DNA of 63,479 nt from assembly GCF_040605455.1 (NCBI RefSeq), contig NZ_JBEXCV010000036.1, forward strand, positions 1 to 63,479, written 5' to 3'. The notes beneath the pieces are model-generated. The model saw nothing but the letters and a program-made list of their open reading frames with translations, searched no databases and was not told the DNA's origin. Source of the DNA: Embleya sp040605455. Its GTDB lineage: Bacteria > Actinomycetota > Actinomycetes > Streptomycetales > Streptomycetaceae. Shown one piece after another: positions 25,620-34,597 of this stretch (position 1 is its first letter; each line of letters begins with the position of its first letter). Made by a program: the position numbers and the translations under genes.

Positions 25620-26836
25620 GGGACCGGCGGCGGAGTCGGGACCCGATAGCCGAACACGGCGCCCGCGTCCGGCGGCGGTGCGGCATCGCCGGTGTCGAAG
25701 GCGGCCTTCACCGGATCGGCCGTGACCGGCTCGCCCTCCGCCGGCTCGGCCCCTGCAGTCCCAGGCGGCGCCTCCTCCACGACGGGCGCCCCTCCGGGCG
25801 CCATGGGCCCGAGTCTCGCGCTCAGAACCTCCCTGATGACGTTCGCCGCCAGCCTGCGCGGCTCGTCCAACTGGTGTTCCTCCAACCCGCCGGGGCCGCC
25901 GCCGAGCGCTTGCAGCGCGACCTGCAATTGGGCTTGCATGGCGTTGAGTTGATCCTGCCGGAGGTTCTCCATGACCAGACGCGCGTCCTCCGGATGCTGC
26001 GCGAGTTGGAACGCCATCGCGCTCGGCCCGCCCCGCTCCAGGTAGTGGGCGTAGTACCGGATCTTTTGGGCCTCGATCGCCTGACGTTCCAGTTCCTGCT
26101 CGCCGCGGACCAACTCCCGCTTGTGATCGAGGTTCTGGTTCTGCAGCTCGATCAGATGCCGGTGTCGGCCCTGGGCGAGCGCACGCTCCGCCGCCAGCTC
26201 CTCCTCCCGCATCATCAGCGTGTGCTGCGGATCGAGCGTCTGCCGGGCGAACTCGATCTCGCGCAGTTTCCGAGCATGCTCCAGGGCGGCCTCGTCCCGG
26301 CGGACCTGGATTCCGCACCGCACGCGCAGTCCGGCCGCCGTGCCCAGCGGACCGGCCGCGACCAGCACACCCTGTGCGTCCTTCTCCGCGACGGCACTGT
26401 CCTCCATCGCGTACGCGCGCAGCACGGGCCTGATGAGACCGTCGACGAGCCGCTGCACCATGGCTGGGACATCGCGTTCGCCACTGGCGACGAAGGCCGC
26501 CGGGTCCGCGACCTGCCAGTCGCAACCCACGGTGACCTCGAAGGGGAAGGCGTCGTTGCTGCTGGGCAGCGTGAGCACGGCCCGAGCCTCGTGCAGGCCC
26601 ACCTCAACCGCGTACACGCTGGTCCACCGGCGGGTGGCAACCTCGGCGCGGCTCGGGCGGTTGGGCGGCAGGAAGGTGTCCAGACCTCCCTTGGCGGTGG
26701 TGAAAACCAGAGCGTAGTCAATTCTGGTGGTGCGCAGCGGTCTGAAGCGCGACAGCTCCTGAATGGTGACAACCGGATCGACGATTTTCGTGTCCCGGTT
26801 CGCGTTCTGTTCCCACTGTGGGGGCGGGTTCATCAT
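25616..26836 (-). CDS. SPFH/band-7-like protein
   Basis: 406 aa from ATGATG at 26836, behind AAGGAGAGCCAACGC. Residues about 40-170 have the alternating beta pattern of SPFH proteins (FPFEVTVGCDWQVADPAAF), then LVDGLIRPVLRAYAMEDSAV. A long charged coiled coil follows (EAALEHARKLREIEFARQTL; ELERQAIEAQKIRYYAHYLE). The tail is Pro/Ala-rich. No transmembrane helix is obvious at the N-terminus. SPFH proteins form ring- or cage-like membrane assemblies. Between a STAND NTPase and a PycTM effector it may scaffold the complex. Family assignment is by pattern only. Confidence 0.55.
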   Translation of the reverse strand: MMNPPPQWEQNANRDTKIVDPVVTIQELSRFRPLRTTRIDYALVFTTAKGGLDTFLPPNRPSRAEVATRRWTSVYAVEVGLHEARAVLTLPSSNDAFPFEVTVGCDWQVADPAAFVASGERDVPAMVQRLVDGLIRPVLRAYAMEDSAVAEKDAQGVLVAAGPLGTAAGLRVRCGIQVRRDEAALEHARKLREIEFARQTLDPQHTLMMREEELAAERALAQGRHRHLIELQNQNLDHKRELVRGEQELERQAIEAQKIRYYAHYLERGGPSAMAFQLAQHPEDARLVMENLRQDQLNAMQAQLQVALQALGGGPGGLEEHQLDEPRRLAANVIREVLSARLGPMAPGGAPVVEEAPPGTAGAEPAEGEPVTADPVKAAFDTGDAAPPPDAGAVFGYRVPTPPPVP

Positions 26837-26964
26837 GCGTTGGCTCTCCTTGAGAGGGTCCGGACGGCAGGAATGGGTGCGGGTTCGCCGCATCGGCCAG
26901 GAACCGCGTCGAACCGGCGCGGGCGGATCAGCACCGGTCCCGGCAGGCGTTGTGTCGGCTGCGC

Positions 26965-29385
26965 CTATGGCGTCGGGCCGGAGGACGGCCGCGCCGAGGG
27001 TCCCGGCACCCGCAGAGTCGCCCGCAGCCGTTGCGCGACAGCCGGCGGGAACTGCTCGGTCTCGCCGTCGCGGAGGTTGTCCACGAGATATACGAGTCGT
27101 TTCGCGTCCTCGGCCGAGACGACCAGCATGGGGAGCAACTCCGCGAGGGCGCGTTCGGCATCCGGGTCGAGGTCGGCGGCCCGAATCCATCGGCGCATGG
27201 CCTCGAGGCCGGACGCGGAGGCCATCGGGTCGTTGAGGACGCTGCGCCACAGGGCGGCGAGGGACTGTCGCAGGAAGGCACCCGGGGTCGCCGGCGTGCT
27301 CTTCGCACGAGCGAAAAGGTCGAGCAAGAGCGGGCGTCCGGTGTCAGGCGCGCCGTCCGTGGGACCACAGGCGTGGATGACCGTGTGAAGGACGAACTTC
27401 CGCGTCGCGCCCTCGCGTGTCAACGGCACCAGTCTGGGCCACAGCACAGTCGCGATGTCCGCTCCGGCACCCGCGCCGCAGCCGCCCATGTCCTCAGTGC
27501 TCCGCTCGCCGTCGTCTTGCCCGATGTCCCCCGGCACGGCAGCGTGCCGGTCCGCGGCAAGCAGCAATGTCGCGGTGGACTGGGCGATCTCGTCGATTTC
27601 CTCGGGCCACGCACGAGCCGGACCGCTGCCTCGTGTCTCCAGGGCGCGCACCGCCTCGATCAGCGCCGTGACGGCCTGCTCGGGAAAGGTCTCGCCCACA
27701 AGTGCATAGGTGCGTACGGCCGTCCGGCGCATGTGGTGATCGGGCGCGGTGCACCACTCCCGAAGAATGCGGGGCACGTGCGGGGCATTCAGGTGGTGGG
27801 CGAGGGCGAGCGCGTTCGCGGCGGCGAGCCGGGCGCGAAATCGCCGGTCGGCGGCCCAGGGCTGGATGAGCAGGGCCATGGTCGAAGGAAGATCCGCCTG
27901 GGCGAGTACGGCGGTCGTGGAGGCGGCACGGTTACGAACGAGCGGACGGGGATCGAATGCCAGCCTCCGCAGCCACGCGACCACGGCGGGACGTGCCGAC
28001 GGATGTCCGGTCCAGACCTCGCGGAGCAAGGTGATGGCGGTGAGTCGGTCCCGGAACTGAATCTTTGTCTGCAGGACCGGCCCCCACTCGGTTACCTCGG
28101 CCTCCTGGTACCGGTCCGCCTGAGCGAGTTCGACACGCTGGGCGCTGGAGGTACCGAAGACGGGGATACGGGCCGGCTCGTCGGGATTCTCGATCCGCTG
28201 CAAGAGTCCGAACAAGACGTCGCTCAGCTCGGCGGTCAGCGGGTAGGGGGCCTCGTCGAAGGCGGCCAGGGCAATGAGGAACGCCTTGTCGTGCAAGGTC
28301 TGATCCGTGCCGTCGAACCACCGTCGCACCTGCCGTTCGGCGGCGTAGTGGCCGAACATGGCGAGGCCGTCCAGCGAAAGAGCGCCACAGGCGTGTTGGG
28401 CGATTCGGTCGGCGAAGCGGGCCAGTTCGGCCACGGGGCGCCGGTGCGCGAGCACCGACTGAACCGCGGGCAGGGCGAACAGCTCCTCGATCGCGCGTCC
28501 GCCCAGATCCTTGTGACGTAAGTGTCCGCGCAGGATCTGATCGGGTTCGGGCGGCTGCCACGACACGCAGTCGACGCCTTGGACCACCGGGTGAGGCCCG
28601 ACCACGATGACGAGGTGGCTGTCGGTGGCGTGCAGTTTCTCGCTCAGAGCGCGCAAGTGGTGTTCACGCAGAGGCCGTTCGGCGCTGGTGGCCAAGTCGG
28701 CAAGCAAGTGCCCACAACGCTGGCGGAGTTCCCCTGCGTAGCGCCCGTGCGGGAGCGCGGGATCCAGCGCCCGATACGTGGCCGATCCGGCGGCACGCAG
28801 CAGCATGAGAGCGGCGGTGCGGCGACCGGTCGTCGCCGGGCCGGAGATGACCGCGACCCGCTGCCGCCGGAGCCGGTCGAGTGCACAGCCGAAGGGACTG
28901 TCGGGTTGCCATGTGCCGTCGGCCTCGCTGCGGGCGGCCGACAACCGGCCGGGCTCCTCGTCCTGCGGACCCGCCGGATGGACGAAGTGCAGGGCGAGTG
29001 CCTCGACTTCGGCGATGGGGATCTCGCCGGACGTCTCTTCGCCGTCGCCGCCGAGGTGGTATTCGATCTTGCTGCCGCCGAGGATGACGTCGCCGGTGAC
29101 ATAGCCGCCGCTTACCCCGTGCTGATCCCCGCCGACGAGCGAGCCGCCCAGCTGCGCGGAGCGGCCCAGCATGATGCCGGGGCTATGCCGGTACAGGTCG
29201 CGCCATGAGTCCCACGCGTGCTCGCCGCCGGCGTCGGCCTCGTCGTCGTGATCAAGCTGCTCCGGACTGGCGGGCGTCCCCGGCTCACCGGGCGTCAGGA
29301 CGGGTTCCGACGGCGTGGATTCTCGGCCCAGTCCCGCCGCGCCCTCATCGCGTACGGGAGCCTGTGCTCCCTGTGCAGGACTCAC
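26965..29385 (-). CDS. STAND-like P-loop NTPase with HEAT-like repeats and Gly-rich N-terminal motif
   Basis: 806 aa from the GTG at 29385, which overlaps the corrected stop of the cyclase frame (GTGA). After an acidic disordered start, residues about 75-110 hold GGSLVGGDQHGVSGGYVTGD and VILGGSKIEYHLGG, nearly the same as the end of the cyclase. A P-loop-like segment follows (RVAVISGPATTGRRTAALML, a degenerate Walker A), then LVIVVGPHPVV and helical sensor regions. Residues about 440-800 are HEAT/ARM-like (VVAWLRRLAFDPRPLVRNRA; LAAANALALAHHLNAPHVPR). Organisation resembles NLR/STAND immune ATPases with an N-terminal adaptor. Walker A lacks the canonical GKT, so ATP use is unsure. Confidence 0.7.
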   Translation of the reverse strand: MSPAQGAQAPVRDEGAAGLGRESTPSEPVLTPGEPGTPASPEQLDHDDEADAGGEHAWDSWRDLYRHSPGIMLGRSAQLGGSLVGGDQHGVSGGYVTGDVILGGSKIEYHLGGDGEETSGEIPIAEVEALALHFVHPAGPQDEEPGRLSAARSEADGTWQPDSPFGCALDRLRRQRVAVISGPATTGRRTAALMLLRAAGSATYRALDPALPHGRYAGELRQRCGHLLADLATSAERPLREHHLRALSEKLHATDSHLVIVVGPHPVVQGVDCVSWQPPEPDQILRGHLRHKDLGGRAIEELFALPAVQSVLAHRRPVAELARFADRIAQHACGALSLDGLAMFGHYAAERQVRRWFDGTDQTLHDKAFLIALAAFDEAPYPLTAELSDVLFGLLQRIENPDEPARIPVFGTSSAQRVELAQADRYQEAEVTEWGPVLQTKIQFRDRLTAITLLREVWTGHPSARPAVVAWLRRLAFDPRPLVRNRAASTTAVLAQADLPSTMALLIQPWAADRRFRARLAAANALALAHHLNAPHVPRILREWCTAPDHHMRRTAVRTYALVGETFPEQAVTALIEAVRALETRGSGPARAWPEEIDEIAQSTATLLLAADRHAAVPGDIGQDDGERSTEDMGGCGAGAGADIATVLWPRLVPLTREGATRKFVLHTVIHACGPTDGAPDTGRPLLLDLFARAKSTPATPGAFLRQSLAALWRSVLNDPMASASGLEAMRRWIRAADLDPDAERALAELLPMLVVSAEDAKRLVYLVDNLRDGETEQFPPAVAQRLRATLRVPGPSARPSSGPTP

Positions 29386-30265
29386 GACGACGTCCTGCCG
29401 GCGTCGGCGTAGGAAGTCGGGGCTCCGTCGGTGACGAAGCCGCCGAGGACGACATCACCGGTAACCTGACCGCCGCTGACTCCGTGCTGGTCGCCGCCGA
29501 CGACGGAGCCGTGCACCTCGGGGGCCCATGAAAATGGAACACCGCCCCGGCAGGCCGCTCTTGAGCCTGCACCCGGGCGTCGCCTGCCGTGCCCGCTCCT
29601 TCCGCGCCCGCCGCCGCGTGCGAGGCGTACCGAGCTTGAGCAGGTTGACTCGGATCCACCGTCTCGGGAACACCCGACGATCCGTGCCGGCTGTGCAGCC
29701 ACGCGCAGAGCACGCCGTCCTTCACCTCCACGTCAATACGTTGGAAGAGTTCCGGCCGAACCCCTCGGTAGCCGTGCCGCACCACGCCTTCGTAGACCTG
29801 CGTACTGACCATCAGCACGCACTCCTCGTCCGTCCGTTCGGCCAACGCGTCGCGCAGCGCGTCCGAGTCGAGCAGCCGACATGCCTGGTTCAGATCGTGC
29901 CCGACGATCCCGCCGACGGTGCCGGCCTGAGGGTCGTGGGTGATCTCGCCGGCGGCCAGCACCATCCGCAGCCGCATCTGCGCACTACGCGAGGCGAGGC
30001 GGTTGTGGTCGTGCAGCAACTCGGGGGTGAGCGTCAGGAGGGAACGCAGGACCGCAGTCTTGGCCACATCGGCGCCGAGCAGCACGATCATGCCGTCGCC
30101 GCGGTCCTCGCGGTACTGGAGGGTCGCCTCCACACCGGCAGCCACCAGTGTCTGGTCGACGATCGCGTTCAGGCTTCGCCGTAGGACGGCTTGCACGACG
30201 TCGTCACGACGACTGAACTGCTCGGTGTCGAACAGCAAAATGGTCCGGTTTACAGGCTCGCCCAT
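29382..30265 (-). pseudogene. class III-type nucleotidyl cyclase, frameshifted before its C-terminal motif
   Basis: Starts at ATG 30265 behind AAAGGCAGCC. Residues 1-180 have class III cyclase features: metal Asp in RTILLFDTEQFSRRDD, second Asp in YREDRGDGMIVLLG, and the Asn/Arg pair in GHDLNQACRLLDSD. Uninterrupted, the frame runs to 29345 with a meaningless tail (306 aa). Adding one C in the C5 run near 29526 restores FHFHGPPEVHGSVVGGDQHG and then VSGGQVTGDVVLGG, ending at a TGA that overlaps the next gene's GTG. The overlap and the shared motif make the frameshift real in the sequence given. It may be a sequencing error, a mutation or a slippage site. The product may be a cyclic pyrimidine or purine nucleotide signal. 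Confidence 0.75.
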
Positions 30266-30420
30266 GGCTGCCTTTCGCTGGAGGAACGGGCCCGCAAGGC
30301 CCGGCTGGACACCCACGACGGTGTCAGAGGAGACGCTTGCGAGGCGATGGAAACCGGCACTCTCGAAATGTGACCGCCTGCACAGAACGGGACCTGCGGT
30401 CCGTGTGGGCGTGTGTCCGC

Positions 30421-31104
30421 TCAGACAGCCCCATGGCGGGCCATCCTCCGCAGCGCCTCCGGCCTGATGACCACGAGGCCGCGGCGCTCGGTGCGAACGA
30501 TTCCGCGCTCCCGTAGGTCTTTCAACAAACGTGCGACCGCTTCCCGGGACGCGCCCACGGAACCCGCCAACTCACTCTGGGTAAGCCCGGGCGTGAGTCG
30601 CACCCCACCCTGGGAGTCCTGCCCATCACTGCGCATCAGCTCCAGGAGGAGGAGCGCGAGTCGTTCCTGCACGTTCATGGCCGCGTACTGCACACGTCGA
30701 TGGTCGCTGTCGCGGGTCCTGTCTGCGGTCAACGCCAGCAACTTCTTGGTGATGCTCGGCCGTTCGTCGAGAAGAGCGCCGAACCGATCTGTGTCGACGG
30801 CCAACGCCTCCACCTGCCCCAAAGCCGTGACGGTCGCCGACCGATGCCGTCCGCTGACCGCCGCGCCGTCTCCGATGATGTCGCCGGGCCCGCGCAGTGC
30901 CAGCAGCGCCTCGTAGCCGTTCGCCGCAGCCGAGGTGACCTTCGTCCAACCAGAGAGCAGGATCAACACGTGTGCCGATGGCTCGTGTTGGCGCAGAAGC
31001 ACCTGACGTGCCGGGAAGACCAGTCGAGTTCCGCACGCGAAGAGCGCCTGCCGATCCTCGGACTCCAGTCGGACCACGAACGGGACCCGATCCTCGAACT
31101 CCAT
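30421..31104 (-). CDS. Crp/Fnr-family regulator, first gene of the cyclase operon
   Basis: 227 aa from ATG 31104. Residues about 15-130 are a cNMP-binding beta-roll (LLRQHEPSAHVLILLSGWTK) with a phosphate-binding-cassette-like segment GDIIGDGAAVSGRHRSATV. A long C-helix follows, then a Crp-type helix-turn-helix (GLTQSELAGSVGASREAVAR, LLKDLRERGIV). It is 155 bp upstream of the cyclase and on the same strand. It may sense the cyclic nucleotide made by the cyclase and control the operon. The ligand and direction of control are not shown. Confidence 0.85.
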   Translation of the reverse strand: MEFEDRVPFVVRLESEDRQALFACGTRLVFPARQVLLRQHEPSAHVLILLSGWTKVTSAAANGYEALLALRGPGDIIGDGAAVSGRHRSATVTALGQVEALAVDTDRFGALLDERPSITKKLLALTADRTRDSDHRRVQYAAMNVQERLALLLLELMRSDGQDSQGGVRLTPGLTQSELAGSVGASREAVARLLKDLRERGIVRTERRGLVVIRPEALRRMARHGAV

Positions 31105-31842
31105 CGACTGCCTCTCGTCACCGCGTTCGCCCCCGACCCGCCCCGACGTACCCTTCGCGGCGGCGCCGCATCCGACTCGGCTGGCATCCTGCCAGGAACC
31201 GAGCAACCTGTCGGACGGAATCGGCTGACGAGACCGTGGAGACACGTACGGGCAGCACGCAATCGCCAAGGCCACGACTGGTCGACGCGTACCAGCGGCT
31301 CCCCTACGTGGGAAGCATCACGGCTCAGTCGTCGCTTCCGGCGCCCGGGCGGTCGTACCGTACGCACCCTCAGCAGCCTGGAACTCGACCCGCCCCACCT
31401 GGAAGGCCGCGACTACCTGCGCCTGCTGCCCCAAGTCGCGCACCTTGCCCAGATCCGCTCCGGACGCCCCGACGTCGCCTCCGCCCAAGCCCGTGTCCTC
31501 ACCTTGCTGCACGACCGGCTCGACGGCACGGTCATCAGCGACGCCGACGAACGCCTCGCCCTCATCGTCCAAATGCGGGTCGCCGTCCTCGCTGACCGGG
31601 CTCGCCGCATCGAAGACCACCCCCACACCGATATCCACCCGGACCACGAGCGGTTCGTCGAGCTGACCACGGACATGCTCGCGGCAGCCCTCGGCACGCC
31701 GTCCCGACCAAGCCCAGCCGCCCTCGCGGCGACACGCTCGACGCCCACTGATCCGCTACGGAACCCCCGTCCCAATCCGTGGGTGCGCGTGGGCGCACGG
31801 CATCAAGCACCTGCACCACCTGCACCATGTTCTCCGCGGGCA
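31105..31842. other. 738-bp region with a possible gene fragment on the plus strand
   Basis: Between about 31365 and 31780 the plus strand encodes a protein-like stretch (SLELDPPHLEGRDYLRLLPQ...LTLLHDRLDGTVISDADERL...IQ-like acidic and helical sequence ending LAAALGTPSRP). It has no start codon or Shine-Dalgarno of its own and is probably the remnant of a larger gene. The rest holds nothing I can support. Confidence 0.35.
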
Positions 31843-32550
31843 TCAACGTCCATCCCAGTCATCAGCGAGCCGCGCCACCAGCTCACCGTGGTGCGGCATC
31901 TGCTCTCTACCGAAGCGTGTCGAGGGCCCGACCACCACGAGCGCGGCGATCGGCACGCCGTCGGCACCACACAGCGCCGCACCGACGGCGCGAGTGCCGT
32001 CGGCCACCTCGTTGTCGTTCAGACCCCAGCCACGGTCTCGGGTGGCCTGAAGGGCCTCCTCGGTGAGTTCGGGATCGACGCGACGCCAGGCCGGCAAGTG
32101 CTCCGCGGGCAGCCGGGCCGCGATCGCACGCAACGCCGAGCTCGACTTCGCCGGCATCTCCGAGCCGACGGTGATCGAGACGCGCAGCGTGTGACTGCTT
32201 TCGACGACACCGGCGATCAAGAGCCGATTGCCCTCCGGGACCACCAGCATCGCGGTCTCCCCGGTCGCGTCACGAGCAGCCTCCATCAACGGGCGGGCGC
32301 TCTCGGCGAGCGACGCCGAGGAGGACTCGCGCAGCACCGCGAGCAGTCCGGGAGCGAGGTACCAGCGACCGTCCACGGTGCGCTGCAGCCACCCCGCGGC
32401 GTTGAGGGTTACCGCGAGCCGATGAGCAGCACTCTTGTCAATCCCGGTGATCCGCGCGAGATCGCTGACTCCGGTCGGCTGCTGCCGGGCCACCTCCTCG
32501 AGAAGCCGGCACGCGTTCCTTACCGACTGGATTTCCTTGACCGAGGACAC
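31843..32550 (-). CDS. IclR-family regulator
   Basis: 235 aa from GTG 32550 behind AGGAGAGCTGA. The N-terminal winged helix is typical (CRLLEEVARQQPTGVSDLAR, ITGIDKSAAHRLAVTLNAAG). The effector domain carries EGNRLLIAGVVESSHTLRVS and the late conserved ADGTRAVGAALCG. It is divergent from the dioxygenase gene with a perfect palindrome between them, so it most likely controls that gene and itself. Ligand unknown. Confidence 0.85.
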   Translation of the reverse strand: MSSVKEIQSVRNACRLLEEVARQQPTGVSDLARITGIDKSAAHRLAVTLNAAGWLQRTVDGRWYLAPGLLAVLRESSSASLAESARPLMEAARDATGETAMLVVPEGNRLLIAGVVESSHTLRVSITVGSEMPAKSSSALRAIAARLPAEHLPAWRRVDPELTEEALQATRDRGWGLNDNEVADGTRAVGAALCGADGVPIAALVVVGPSTRFGREQMPHHGELVARLADDWDGR

Positions 32551-32584
32551 TCAGCTCTCCTAGCATCACCATGAAACACAATCA

Positions 32585-32599
32585 TGTTACATAGTAACA
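32585..32599. promoter_or_regulatory. IclR-type operator
   Basis: TGTTAC-ATA-GTAACA, a perfect 6+3+6 palindrome, 16 bp upstream of the dioxygenase ATG and 35 bp from the regulator start. It is the only clear dyad in the divergent region. Confidence 0.7.
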
Positions 32600-32615
32600 C
32601 GACAGGAGCGTCACC

Positions 32616-33860
32616 ATGGGCGCCGACACCACCGGCACCGGCCTTCCCTGGGTCGAGGCGATCGCGGATTCCCTTCCCCGCCACTCGTTCAGCGAGTTCC
32701 ACACCGTCCACCTCCCCGCGCTCGACACCAAGCACCGCGACCTCGTCATCGACGACCTCGGCGGCGTGCCGCCGCTGGCGTTCCGCGTCCCCGACGGCCG
32801 CGCCTACACGTGGATCGCGGGTCCAGAGGGGGTCAAGGCCGTCGAGGGCGACGCGGGCGCGGCCACCGTGATCGAACTCGACGAGCTCACTTTCTCCGAG
32901 TACGTCAACGAGCTCCTGACCGCCACCGGCTGTGTGCGGACCGAGCGCGCGGAGGTCGTCCGCGGCACCCTGCAGGACTGGAAGCGGTGGGAGCCGGCCA
33001 CCCGGGCCCTGCTGACGGGGCGGGCCATCTACACCAACGCCGTCCGGGAGACCCTGGTCGACCGCGACGGCAACCCGCTGGACCTGCACCGCAGCTTCCC
33101 GGCCGACGGCAGCCGTGAGGAGATGCGGCACTTCCTCGACACCGCGGGCTTCCTGCACGTCAAGGGCGTCTATGCCGAGGCCGAGGTTGCACGGTTGGGT
33201 GCAGAGGTCGAGCACGTGCGTTCCCGGACCACTCCGGGTGACCGCTTCTCGTGGTGGTCGCTCAACGCCGACGGTGAAGAGGTGGTCACCCGGATCAACT
33301 ACCTCGGCCGCTACTCCGAGGCACTCCAGGAGCTGTGCTTCGAGCCCCGCATGACCGAGCTCGCCCACCTGGCCAACCCCGAGTTCCGTGTCTGTGACGA
33401 CCGCCTCGACGGCCCGATGGTGTTCATCAAGTCCTCCGACATTGTCAAGGGCGACGGGAACCTGGGCTGGCACACCGACGACGGCATCGGTGGCCACCCC
33501 GCCCTGTGCCCGTTGATCCAGGCCGGTATCCAACTCGACTACGCCAACCCCGCCAACGGGCAGCTCATGGTCCTGGCCGGCTCCCACCGCTACGCCAACC
33601 ACTGGCTGAAGTGGGGCGAGGAGGGCGACCTGCCCGTGGTCAAGATCGAGACCGAGCCCGGCGACCTCACCCTGCACTTCGGCGACATCATGCACAGCAC
33701 CCCGCCGCCGACCGGCCCCAGCGCCGGCCGCCGCGCGCTGTACTACAAGTTCTCCGAGGAGAAGACCTTCGAGTGGGTGCCGTCCGGCTGCCACTACAAC
33801 GACGCCCTCTTCCACGCCGACAAAGCCGGAAAGATCTCCGCCCGCGCCGCCACTCAATAG
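32616..33860 (+). CDS. phytanoyl-CoA dioxygenase-like Fe(II)/2-oxoglutarate oxygenase
   Basis: 414 aa from ATG 32616 behind AGGAGCG. A helical N-terminal ~170 residues precede the PhyH fold. The iron ligands are readable: HxD in LGWHTDDGIGGHP and the distal His in LHFGDIMHSTPPPTGP, with the 2OG-binding Arg in AGRRALYYKF. LDYANPANGQLMVLAGSHRY is also typical of PhyH. It would hydroxylate a small molecule. Control by the divergent IclR regulator suggests a catabolic substrate. Codon use is like its neighbours. Confidence 0.85.
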   Translation: MGADTTGTGLPWVEAIADSLPRHSFSEFHTVHLPALDTKHRDLVIDDLGGVPPLAFRVPDGRAYTWIAGPEGVKAVEGDAGAATVIELDELTFSEYVNELLTATGCVRTERAEVVRGTLQDWKRWEPATRALLTGRAIYTNAVRETLVDRDGNPLDLHRSFPADGSREEMRHFLDTAGFLHVKGVYAEAEVARLGAEVEHVRSRTTPGDRFSWWSLNADGEEVVTRINYLGRYSEALQELCFEPRMTELAHLANPEFRVCDDRLDGPMVFIKSSDIVKGDGNLGWHTDDGIGGHPALCPLIQAGIQLDYANPANGQLMVLAGSHRYANHWLKWGEEGDLPVVKIETEPGDLTLHFGDIMHSTPPPTGPSAGRRALYYKFSEEKTFEWVPSGCHYNDALFHADKAGKISARAATQ

Positions 33861-33986
33861 GTACGTGTGTCCCTCCGCGAGCATCAGCCCGGGGCTGTAC
33901 GTCTCAGGCGGTGCCATCGGGTACCGGGTGCCGAGGACCGTCCTCCACTCCGGCAACTCGTCGACGACCTCCTCACCGGCACGCAA
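33861..33986 (-). pseudogene. possible 3' remnant of a minus-strand gene
   Basis: The minus strand reads RAGEEVVDELPEWRTVLGTR then PMAPPETYSPGLMLAEGHTY before merging into the antisense of the dioxygenase. The segment is more protein-like than chance frames nearby, but too short to assign. Confidence 0.3.
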
Positions 33987-34070
33987 CGCCCCAGGAGCGC
34001 TGAACTCGCTGCCGGGTCAGATGGTCGGGGCGCGCGAGCAGGCTGCCGGACAGAACGGAGGATGCAAGAA

Positions 34071-34511
34071 ATGAGCGAGGTCACCCGGCTGTGGGCCCAA
34101 TACGAGATCCCGGTCTGGGACGCCGTCTACTACGCCGACGGCCACGCGTTCGATCTGGACCAGGACTCGTCCGCCCCAGCGGGACTGCGAATCTCCGAGA
34201 TGTTCGACGTTGTCGAGGCCCTCGACGAGGAGCCCGAGGAAACGACCGCGTTCGGCACCTTCCAGGTTGCCGACCTCGACGCGGGCCAGGGCTACTTGTG
34301 CTGCGGTGAGTGCTCGTACCACGGGTCCGCCGGATGGTTCGCACGTCTGGACGCGGCTCGGCGACTGGTGTGGGTGGTCCATCTGGGCCTGTCCAACCCG
34401 TTCAACGAGATCGAGGTCAAGGGCAACAAGGCCACCTTCCGATCGACCAACGGCCACGCGGTCGCCGTGGACATCCGAAGCCCCGAGTTTCGGCTGGTCA
34501 GCCCGACGTAG
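34071..34511 (+). CDS. hypothetical acidic protein
   Basis: 146 aa from ATG 34071 behind GGAGG. Composition is acidic with aromatic residues (LWAQYEIPVWDAVYYADGHA). CCGECSYHG in the middle may bind a metal. The end is beta-rich (NKATFRSTNGHAVAVDIRSP). No family recognised. It is a single gene, followed at once by a degenerate tRNA-like sequence. Confidence 0.55.
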   Translation: MSEVTRLWAQYEIPVWDAVYYADGHAFDLDQDSSAPAGLRISEMFDVVEALDEEPEETTAFGTFQVADLDAGQGYLCCGECSYHGSAGWFARLDAARRLVWVVHLGLSNPFNEIEVKGNKATFRSTNGHAVAVDIRSPEFRLVSPT

Positions 34512-34571
34512 GACCCTTCCCCGAAAACCGCAGTCGGCCACCGAGGGAAGGGCGGCGCCCCAATCGGTGAA

Positions 34572-34584
34572 CTCGTATCCTCCG
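34572..34584 (+). repeat. possible degenerate att site (tRNA-Ser 3' end-like)
   Basis: CTCGTATCCTCCG matches the T-arm/acceptor end of the three tRNA-Ser fragments exactly for 13 bp. An att-like direct-repeat block follows at 34915. The rest of the tRNA is not recognisable, so it may be chance. Confidence 0.3.
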
Positions 34585-34597
34585 TCGGCAGAAGGCC

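Noticed and set aside
29382..30265. Diguanylate cyclase
   Set aside because: No GGDEF signature; the Asp, GDG and Asn/Arg pattern fits class III nucleotidyl cyclases.
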